A stretch of DNA of 33,919 nt, taken from NCBI GenBank assembly GCA_964500605.1, contig CAZCOS010000016.1:1-33919 (forward strand). The letters are read 5' to 3'. Below the pieces are notes generated by a model. It made no database searches. It saw only the letters and a list, made by a program, of their open reading frames with translations, and was not told the DNA's origin. Source of the stretch: Sterolibacterium sp964500605. GTDB taxonomy: Bacteria > Pseudomonadota > Gammaproteobacteria > Burkholderiales > Rhodocyclaceae. Positions within the stretch are counted from its first letter, which is position 1, and each line of letters starts with the position of its first letter. Positions 17,036 to 23,244 of this stretch are shown in pieces. Position numbers and translations under genes: made by a program.

Positions 17036-19132
17036 TCAAGCAACACCGAGGGCGACAAGGATCATGTCGATGAATTTGATGCCGATGAAGGGGACAATGA
17101 CACCACCCAGTCCAAAGACCAGCAGATTGCGACGCAACAATGCTGCGGCACCTACGGCGCGGTACTTCACGCCACGCAGGGCTAACGGAATCAGGAAGAT
17201 GATGATCAAGGCGTTGAAAATGACGGCTGAGAGAATGGCCGATGAGGGGCTGGCCAGACCCATGATGTTGAGTGCGCCAAGTTGCGGGTAGGTACTGACA
17301 AAAGCGGCCGGGATGATGGCGAAATACTTGGCCAGATCATTGGCGATACTGAAGGTGGTGAGCGAGCCACGGGTCATCAGCATCTGCTTGCCGGTTTCCA
17401 CGATTTCGATCAGCTTGGTCGGGTTGCTGTCCAGATCAACCATGTTGCCGGCTTCCTTGGCTGCCTGCGTGCCGGTATTCATGGCCACGGCCACATCTGC
17501 CTGCGCCAGGGCGGGTGCATCATTAGTGCCGTCTCCGGTCATGGCGACCAGCTGTCCTTTGGCCTGATACTCACGGATCAGCGCGAGCTTGGCTTCGGGC
17601 GTGGCTTCGGCGAGGAAATCATCCACCCCGGCTTCGGCGGCAATGGCCGCCGCCGTCAGACGGTTGTCGCCGGTAATCATTACCGTCTTGATCCCCATGC
17701 GACGCAGCTCGGAAAAACGTTCCTTGATGCCACCCTTGACGATATCCTTCAACTCGACCACACCCAGCGCACGACTCCCTTCACACACCACCAGTGGCGT
17801 GCTGCCACGACGTGCAACTACATCGACGCTCTGTTGGAGTGTTGAAGGAAATTGACCTCCCAGTGCTTCGACATGACGGCGTACAGCTTCCGCAGCACCC
17901 TTGCGGATGCTGCGTCCTTCCGGGAGGTCGACGCCACTCATGCGGGTTTGAGCGGTGAAATGCACGAACTGCGCGCCCAGACTCTCGATTTGCCGTTCCC
18001 GCAGATTGAATTTCTGCTTGGCCAGTACGACGATGCTGCGTCCTTCCGGTGTTTCGTCGGCCAACGACGCCAGTTGAGCGGCATCGGCCAGCTGCTGCTC
18101 GCTGACACCGGGTACGGGTAGAAATGCGCTGGCCTGACGATTGCCCAGGGTGATCGTGCCGGTCTTGTCCAGCAGCAGGACATCCACATCACCGGCCGCT
18201 TCGACAGCGCGTCCCGAGGTGGCGATCACGTTGGCCTGCATCATGCGGCTCATACCGGCCACACCGATGGCCGATAGCAGCCCACCGATGGTTGTGGGGA
18301 TCAGACATACCAGCAGGGCCACCAGCACCGTGATACTGACCGCACTGCCGCTACCGGCTTGTGCTACAGCAAATTGAGAGAACGGCAGCAAGGTGGCGAT
18401 GACCAGCAAGAACACCAGGGTCAGCCCGACCAGCAGGATAGTCAGTGCGATTTCATTGGGCGTTTTCTTGCGGCTTGCGCCTTCGACCATGGCGATCATG
18501 CGGTCGACGAAGGTTTCCCCTGGGTTGACGGCGATGCGCACCACGATCCAGTCCGAGAGTACGCGTGTGCCTCCGGTCACGGCAGAGAAATCCCCGCCGG
18601 ATTCACGGATGACAGGGGCCGACTCACCAGTGATGGCCGATTCGTCGACCGAAGCGACTCCGTCAATGACTTCGCCGTCTGCCGGAATCACATCACCGGC
18701 TTCGACAAGTACGATCTCGCCCTTGCGCAGACATTCGGCCTCGATCAGCTGCCATTTCAATGCGCTGCGTTCATGAGTCGATTCGTCGAAGTTTCTGGCA
18801 TCGAGCTTCTTGGCCCAGGTGCTTTTCTTCAGGCCACGCAGACTGGCCGCCTGCGCCTTGCTGCGACCTTCTGCCAGGGCCTCGGCAAAGTTGGCGAAGA
18901 GGACGGTAAACCATAACCAAAGACTGATGCTCAGAATGAAACCAGCCGGTGCTTCGCCTGAGCCACCCAATGCCTGAAAGAACAACAGAGTCGTCAGAAT
19001 CGAGCCCAGGTAGACCACGAACATCACTGGATTACGCCACTGCGCCTTTGGTGAAAGCTTGCGCAGGGCGTCCAGCAAGGCCTGGCGTGTCAGTGCAGGC
19101 TCGAACAAGGACAATGCGTGTTTACTGGACAT
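17036..19132 (-). CDS. kdpB: KdpB, catalytic P-type ATPase subunit
   Basis: KdpB hydrolyses ATP to drive K+ through KdpA. The 698-aa product starts at MSSKHALSLFEPALTRQAL, 28 codons inside a longer open frame; GAAGGAG upstream of 19132 fixes this. Visible motifs are the actuator TGES in ESAITGESAPVIRES, the phosphorylation site DKTGT with Asp322, the nucleotide-binding region, the hinge MTGDGTNDAPALAQADV and multiple membrane helices. Length is normal. The start overlaps the end of kdpC by 11 nt. In most bacteria kdpB follows kdpA and precedes kdpC; here it comes after kdpC. Confidence 0.97.
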   Translation of the reverse strand: MSSKHALSLFEPALTRQALLDALRKLSPKAQWRNPVMFVVYLGSILTTLLFFQALGGSGEAPAGFILSISLWLWFTVLFANFAEALAEGRSKAQAASLRGLKKSTWAKKLDARNFDESTHERSALKWQLIEAECLRKGEIVLVEAGDVIPADGEVIDGVASVDESAITGESAPVIRESGGDFSAVTGGTRVLSDWIVVRIAVNPGETFVDRMIAMVEGASRKKTPNEIALTILLVGLTLVFLLVIATLLPFSQFAVAQAGSGSAVSITVLVALLVCLIPTTIGGLLSAIGVAGMSRMMQANVIATSGRAVEAAGDVDVLLLDKTGTITLGNRQASAFLPVPGVSEQQLADAAQLASLADETPEGRSIVVLAKQKFNLRERQIESLGAQFVHFTAQTRMSGVDLPEGRSIRKGAAEAVRRHVEALGGQFPSTLQQSVDVVARRGSTPLVVCEGSRALGVVELKDIVKGGIKERFSELRRMGIKTVMITGDNRLTAAAIAAEAGVDDFLAEATPEAKLALIREYQAKGQLVAMTGDGTNDAPALAQADVAVAMNTGTQAAKEAGNMVDLDSNPTKLIEIVETGKQMLMTRGSLTTFSIANDLAKYFAIIPAAFVSTYPQLGALNIMGLASPSSAILSAVIFNALIIIFLIPLALRGVKYRAVGAAALLRRNLLVFGLGGVIVPFIGIKFIDMILVALGVA

Positions 19133-19892
19133 GATGATCTCCTTCAACCTGGATGGGAGACGAAGCTTGGTGGCTGGTTTGAGTTTGGATGGAGGCAGCG
19201 ATAGAGGCCGCCCCATGGACAGCCGTCGATTGGACGGGAGTCAGTTCATCCAGGGAGAGATTGAGCTGCAGCACATGTACACGCGGCTCACCAAAAACCC
19301 CAAGCCAACGGCCATCCGTGTGCTGTTCGATCAAGGCTTCCACCTGGCTCAAAGGCAGTTGCCGTGCACGGGCAATGCGTGCCGCTTGCAGATGGGCATT
19401 GGCCAGCGAAATATGTGGATCGAGGCCGGAGGCCGAAGCAGTCAGCGCATCCACAGGCAGCTTGGTCGTATCCGTCAGGCCATGGCGGGCACGGTAGTCC
19501 TGTGCGCGCTGTTGTACGGACTCGATCAGCGCGGCGTTGGTCGGCCCCTGATTGCTGCCTAGCGAAGCCGCAGCGTTATATGGCAGGCTGCCCGTACTGC
19601 CATTGGCTTGTGGGCCCGTGGTGGCACTGGGTCGGGGATGGAAATAGTGTGCTGTGCTGAATTGCTGTCCGATCAGCCTGGAGCCGATGATCTGCCCCTC
19701 TTTGTGAATCAGGCTACCCGAGGCACTTTCAGGCAATAACCATTGTGCAACGCCGGTGGTCAGCAGTGGGTAGGCCGCACCAGTGACAAGGGCGACGAAT
19801 ACAGCACTGCGCAGGCAGGGGCCGAGCAGGCCGTGCAGCAGTGAGCCGCTGGCTTCATGAGAGTTACTGGAAATGGAGCTTGTCAGGGTCAT
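19122..19892 (-). CDS. kdpC: KdpC, accessory subunit of the potassium ATPase, with long C-terminal tail
   Basis: KdpC stabilises the KdpFABC complex. The 256-aa protein has one membrane helix (about residues 28-50, SAVFVALVTGAAYPLLTTGV). It also has the typical motifs GSRLIGQQFSTAHYFHPRPSA, ASASGLDPHISLANA and the usual C-terminal DGRWLGVFGEPRVHVLQLNLSLDEL. Typical KdpC proteins are about 190-200 aa and end near that last motif. Here about 45 low-complexity residues (Ala/Ser/Gln/His-rich) follow, and the N-terminus is about 20 residues longer. The tail's coding region runs over the kdpB ribosome binding site and ends 11 nt inside kdpB. Confidence 0.94.
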   Translation of the reverse strand: MTLTSSISSNSHEASGSLLHGLLGPCLRSAVFVALVTGAAYPLLTTGVAQWLLPESASGSLIHKEGQIIGSRLIGQQFSTAHYFHPRPSATTGPQANGSTGSLPYNAAASLGSNQGPTNAALIESVQQRAQDYRARHGLTDTTKLPVDALTASASGLDPHISLANAHLQAARIARARQLPLSQVEALIEQHTDGRWLGVFGEPRVHVLQLNLSLDELTPVQSTAVHGAASIAASIQTQTSHQASSPIQVEGDHHVQ

Positions 19893-19905
19893 GTCAGTTC
19901 TCGCT

Positions 19906-21612
19906 TCAAGGTTGGAGCTGGCCAGCCAGCATCTGGAAGTGTTCGACGATGGGGCCGAGTGCCAGGGCGGGTAGGAAGGTCAGTCCCCCAACGATCAGCA
20001 CCACGAACACCAGGAGGCCCATGAAAAGGGGCGTTGCGGTGGGGAAGGTTCCCGGACCGGCAGTCACGCTCTTTTTGGCAGCCAGCGAACCGGCAACCGC
20101 CAGCATGGGGAGCAGAGTGAAGAAACGCCCGATGAGCATGGCCAGGCCGATGGTGGTGTTGAAAAACGGGGTGTTGGCATTGAAGCCGGCAAAGGCCGAG
20201 CCATTGTTGGCAGTCCCCGAGGTGTAGGCGTACAGCACTTCGGCAAAGCCATGTGCTCCGCGATTGGCCAGGCTGGCGGAGGTGTCTGGCCACAGCATGG
20301 CCAGGGCAGTGAAGCCAAGGATGGCTGCCGGGTGTGCCAGCACCGAGAGCATCACCAGTTTGATTTCACGCGCCTCGATCTTCTTGCCGAGAAATTCCGG
20401 GGTGCGCCCAATCATCATGCCGGCGAGGAAGACGGTCAGGATGGCGTACTGGATGAGGTTGATGAAGCCCACGCCATCTCCGCCAAAGACGCAATTGAGC
20501 ATCATCTGCGCCAACGGCACCAGCCCACCCAGCGGAGTCAGGGAGTCATGCATGGCATTGACAGAACCGGTCGTTGCGGCGGTGGTGGTGGTGACGAACA
20601 GGGCCGTGCCCGCGATGCCAAAACGCATCTCTTTGCCTTCCATGTTGCCGCCCGGCTGCGTGGCTGAAAGCTGTTGATCGGCCCCAGCTGCCGTGAGCAG
20701 CGGGTTGCCGCTTTGTTCTGCGCCATACACCAGTGCCAGGAAGCCGATGAACATGGCCAGGAATGCCCCGAAGAACACCCAGCCCTGACGACGTCGGGCC
20801 AGCATCAGGCCAAAGGTGACGGTCAATGCTGAAGGGATCAGCAGCATCGACAGGATGTGCAAGGTATTAGTTAGTGGCGTCGGATTTTCAAAGGGATGGG
20901 CTGCGTTCATGCTGAAAAAGCCCCCGCCGTTGGTGCCGATGTGCTTGATGGTTTCAAAACTCGCCACCGGCCCTAGAACGATCTGCTGGCGCACGCCTTC
21001 GAGTGTTGTGGCCACGGCTTGAGAGGCCAGGGTTTGCGGCATCCCTTGCCAGACGTAGACCAGCGAGAGCAGGAAACACAGCGGCAGCATTACTCGCCAC
21101 AGCACACGCATGAAGTCCACCCAGTAATTGCCGATATCCTGGCTGCTGGCACGCGCCAGTCCGCGTATGAAGGCCCCTGCAGCCGCCACACCCGCCGTGG
21201 CACCGCAAAACATGAGGAAGGTGATGGCCAGCATTTGTGTGGCATTCGACAGGCTGGTTTCGCCGCCATAGGCCTGCCAATTGGTATTGGTGATGAAAGA
21301 GACCGCCGTATTGAAGGCCAGATCAGGCGTTTGCGCGGCATTGCCTAGCTCGTTCCACGGCAGCCAGCCTTGCAGGCGCAAAATCAGATAGCCCAACCCC
21401 ATCATGGCGGCATTGGAAAGCAGCAACACCAGCCCATAACGCGCCCAGCCCATACGTTCATCCGGATGGATGCCGATGGCGCGGTAGCTCCAGCGTTCAA
21501 CGAGCCAATGTTTTTCATGCTCAAAAACATGCGCCAGCCAGCGGCCCATCAGGACGGCCAGCCCACTCATGATGCCCAGTACCAGCACAAAGCCTGTGAT
21601 ATCAAGTTCCAT
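19906..21612 (-). CDS. kdpA: KdpA, potassium-binding channel-like subunit
   Basis: KdpA forms the K+-selective path in the inner membrane. The 568-aa protein has about ten hydrophobic helices and the degenerate selectivity-filter loops, including SFITNTNWQAYGGE, HIGTNGGGFFSMNAAHPFENP, a GSVNAMHDSLTPLGG loop and a GTANNGSAFAGF loop. It opens with MELDITGFVLVLGIMSG and has the usual length. GAGGGG precedes the start. It lies 9 bp after the 27-codon small ORF and 13 bp before kdpC. Confidence 0.97.
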   Translation of the reverse strand: MELDITGFVLVLGIMSGLAVLMGRWLAHVFEHEKHWLVERWSYRAIGIHPDERMGWARYGLVLLLSNAAMMGLGYLILRLQGWLPWNELGNAAQTPDLAFNTAVSFITNTNWQAYGGETSLSNATQMLAITFLMFCGATAGVAAAGAFIRGLARASSQDIGNYWVDFMRVLWRVMLPLCFLLSLVYVWQGMPQTLASQAVATTLEGVRQQIVLGPVASFETIKHIGTNGGGFFSMNAAHPFENPTPLTNTLHILSMLLIPSALTVTFGLMLARRRQGWVFFGAFLAMFIGFLALVYGAEQSGNPLLTAAGADQQLSATQPGGNMEGKEMRFGIAGTALFVTTTTAATTGSVNAMHDSLTPLGGLVPLAQMMLNCVFGGDGVGFINLIQYAILTVFLAGMMIGRTPEFLGKKIEAREIKLVMLSVLAHPAAILGFTALAMLWPDTSASLANRGAHGFAEVLYAYTSGTANNGSAFAGFNANTPFFNTTIGLAMLIGRFFTLLPMLAVAGSLAAKKSVTAGPGTFPTATPLFMGLLVFVVLIVGGLTFLPALALGPIVEHFQMLAGQLQP

Positions 21613-21621
21613 GATGTCCCC

Positions 21622-21705
21622 TCAGAGCTTGCGTAACAACAACACGGCCACAGTGGTCATGGCAAAAAACGCCAGCGACAGGCCGATGAACAGCAGATCA
21701 TTCAT
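21622..21705 (-). CDS. Unnamed 27-aa membrane peptide between kdpF and kdpA
   Basis: The 28-codon frame reads MNDLLFIGLSLAFFAM and continues to a basic end, LLLRKL. It is a single hydrophobic helix with one charged residue near the start and Arg-Lys at the C-terminus. AAAGGAG precedes the ATG at a proper distance, and the frame fits tightly between kdpF (13 bp upstream) and kdpA (9 bp downstream). It lacks the GYLxYALLxPE pattern of KdpF, so it is probably a second small subunit-like peptide rather than KdpF itself. Function is unknown. Confidence 0.7.
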   Translation of the reverse strand: MNDLLFIGLSLAFFAMTTVAVLLLRKL

Positions 21706-21718
21706 GAGTGGCTCCTTT

Positions 21719-21817
21719 TCAGAACGATTCGGGACGCAACAAGGCGTAACCGAGATAGCCCAGCAAGCCCAGGGCAGCGACGGCGGCCAGGCCGTGTATG
21801 AAGGCGAGCGAGATCAT
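21719..21817 (-). CDS. kdpF: KdpF, small subunit of the potassium ATPase
   Basis: The 32-aa frame starts MISLAFIHGLAAVAALG and ends GYLGYALLRPESF, the latter being the usual KdpF C-terminal pattern. It is one transmembrane helix that stabilises the KdpABC complex. AAGGAG lies 6-7 nt before the ATG. It is the first gene of the operon. Confidence 0.85.
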   Translation of the reverse strand: MISLAFIHGLAAVAALGLLGYLGYALLRPESF

Positions 21818-21932
21818 GAGAATCTCCTTGGTTGAGGTGAGTGAAAGTTGGAAAACAAATATCTGAAGGACATGGCGTTACTCCGGGGGGGGACAACGCC
21901 TCAATGCTAGAGATGTTGGTATCAGAAAGGGC

Positions 21933-21969
21933 TCAAGAATTAGGCGTGCCGCATCAAGGAAATATCAAG
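21933..21969 (-). promoter_or_regulatory. Phased CTTGA repeats upstream of kdpF (possible KdpE site)
   Basis: On the minus strand CTTGAT occurs at 21969-21964 and 21958-21953, an 11-bp period, and CTTGA again at 21937-21933, 21 bp further on. All three copies face the same side of the helix. OmpR/PhoB-family regulators often bind direct repeats with about 11-bp spacing, so KdpE binding is plausible but inferred. No convincing -35/-10 pair was found beside them. Confidence 0.35.
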
Positions 21970-21991
21970 ATTCACGGGCCTGTATCTTTTG

Positions 21992-22042
21992 CAATGTCAC
22001 ACGGTTGAACCTCGAAAGAATTTTTTCCTGCTTGTGACATTG
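21992..22042. promoter_or_regulatory. Perfect 10-bp inverted repeat upstream of kdp
   Basis: CAATGTCACA (21992-22001) and TGTGACATTG (22033-22042) are exact reverse complements separated by 31 bp, placing their centres 41 bp (about four helical turns) apart. This arrangement suits a looped or paired dimer operator more than an RNA hairpin. It lies 175-225 bp upstream of kdpF. Confidence 0.45.
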
Positions 22043-22117
22043 GGGGGGCTGAGAAATCTGATGGTGGGCGAATTGTTTTTTGATCCGGTACGATGATGGA
22101 TGAACATCAACCTGTAG

Positions 22118-22138
22118 TGGCAGCCTTTACGGCTGCCA
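22118..22138. other. 8-bp stem hairpin in the psiF-kdpF interval
   Basis: TGGCAGCC and GGCTGCCA form a perfect 8-bp stem with a 5-nt loop and no T-run on either side. The core GCAGCC/GGCTGC is shared with the terminator at 22271-22290. It could be a secondary terminator without a U-tract or a dispersed repeat. The rest of 21818-22263 holds no gene that I can see. Confidence 0.4.
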
Positions 22139-22263
22139 GCAGTTCAGAGACAGAATTTGATCTTTATCGTGTCCGCAAAAGCAGTCGGAGTTAGAACACG
22201 GTAAGCAATTGATTCGGTTTGGTAAATCCTCTGCCAGGATCAATTGAAATGTCTTGAAAAGGT

Positions 22264-22290
22264 GAAAAAAAAGCAGCCCGTAGGCTGCTT
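22264..22290 (-). terminator. Strong intrinsic terminator after the PsiF-like gene
   Basis: On the minus strand the 8-bp stem AAGCAGCC/GGCTGCTT with a 4-nt loop runs straight into eight T residues. It lies 30 nt beyond the stop codon of the PsiF-repeat gene. Confidence 0.88.
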
Positions 22291-22319
22291 GATGGGTTTG
22301 GATGCTCTCGCTCCGTGTT

Positions 22320-22646
22320 TCAGGAGGCTTTTGCGTCCTTTTCACACTTCTTGATGAAGGCCGTTTTGGCAGCACCGGCGAGTGGCTTGCCATTCTTGCC
22401 GATGGCCTTGGCCTCGCAGCCCGTAGCGACTTTGTCAGCGGGCGTCGCTTTGTCAGCTGGGGCGGCAGCAGGCGCGGCATTTTCCTTTTCACATTTCTTC
22501 ATGAAGTTGGCCTTGGCAGCCCCTGTCAGGGGCTTGCCGTTCTTGGCGACGGCGAGTGCTTCACAGTTGGCCGGGGCGGCGGTTTCGGCCAGAGCGAAGC
22601 CGCTGGTGAGGGTGGTCAGAAGCAGGGATAGCAGCAGTTTTTTCAT
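22320..22646 (-). CDS. Secreted PsiF-repeat protein
   Basis: The 108-aa protein has a signal peptide (MKKLLLSLLLTTLTSGFALA, cleavage near residue 20) and two PsiF repeats. Both follow the pattern C-E-A-x-A-x-x-K-N-G-K-P-L-x-G-A-A-K and end in KKCEK (about residues 28-53 and 76-103). An Ala/Pro-rich linker (AAPAAAPADKATPADK) joins them. PsiF proteins were first seen as phosphate-starvation-inducible in E. coli; their biochemical role is unknown. AAGGAG precedes the start. It lies about 90 bp downstream of the lipoprotein gene and carries its own terminator. Confidence 0.88.
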   Translation of the reverse strand: MKKLLLSLLLTTLTSGFALAETAAPANCEALAVAKNGKPLTGAAKANFMKKCEKENAAPAAAPADKATPADKVATGCEAKAIGKNGKPLAGAAKTAFIKKCEKDAKAS

Positions 22647-22733
22647 GAACTTCTCCTTGTGGAAAAAGGGTGGGAAATGGAACGTAGAGCGGAACGTAGG
22701 GCGGAACGTAGAACGATACGGATCAAAGATGGA

Positions 22734-23228
22734 TCAAAGATGTTTGTAGGCCTCCTCGGGCGGCATCATGTAAATACTATCGTAACAACGACGCCACTCT
22801 AGATCACGATTCTGTTGCAGTGAGCCGATGGACATGGACCAGAGATTGATGTTGTTGCGCTCGAGATCCGGGTTGATGGGCACTGGTGTTTCGGTGCATT
22901 GGGTTTCGTAGGATTCCGGGCGGGTTTCCTTGCAGGTGGTCTGATTGCCGTGTGTCGTGCAGGTGGTCGTGGGATTGCCATACACCTTGACCTGGTGACA
23001 TTGCTTGTGCAACTTGTAGCCACGGCTCAGTGCAAGCTGTGATTCGTTGATCTGGTCTGAAAGCTGATTGATCTGCTGGTTGTAGTTCCGGACGATGGTG
23101 TGCTGGTCACACACCATCCGGGCACGCTGATCCGGGTTCATTTTCTGGAAATCTTCTAGTGTCGTGCAGGCTGTCACCATGCTGCCCAGCGTAGCCAGCA
23201 GGATGGTTTTCATGGGCATCGTTTGCAT
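22734..23228 (-). CDS. Putative Cys-rich lipoprotein downstream of nrdJ
   Basis: The 164-aa product begins MQTMPMKTILLATLGSMVTACTTL. This is a lipoprotein-type signal with a lipobox-like VTAC, although the -3 residue is Val rather than the usual Leu. A coiled-coil-prone stretch (IVRNYNQQINQLSDQINESQ) follows, then a Cys/Thr-rich segment with five cysteines around NPTTTCTTHGNQTTCKE. I chose the ATG at 23228 because AGAAGG lies 7 nt upstream; later Met codons in the signal are alternatives. It starts 17 bp after the nrdJ stop, so read-through from nrdJ is likely. No family is recognised. Confidence 0.65.
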   Translation of the reverse strand: MQTMPMKTILLATLGSMVTACTTLEDFQKMNPDQRARMVCDQHTIVRNYNQQINQLSDQINESQLALSRGYKLHKQCHQVKVYGNPTTTCTTHGNQTTCKETRPESYETQCTETPVPINPDLERNNINLWSMSIGSLQQNRDLEWRRCYDSIYMMPPEEAYKHL

Positions 23229-23244
23229 GATGCAGCCTTCTGGT

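Noticed and set aside
21930..21960. Sigma-54 promoter upstream of kdpF (minus-strand CGGCACGCCTAATTCTTGAGC)
   Set aside because: The GG element is present, but no GC occurs at the required 10-bp spacing.
22315..22749. 144-codon plus-strand open frame over the PsiF-like gene
   Set aside because: It mirrors the two-repeat structure of the PsiF gene in antisense, and the minus strand has the signal peptide, ribosome binding site and terminator.
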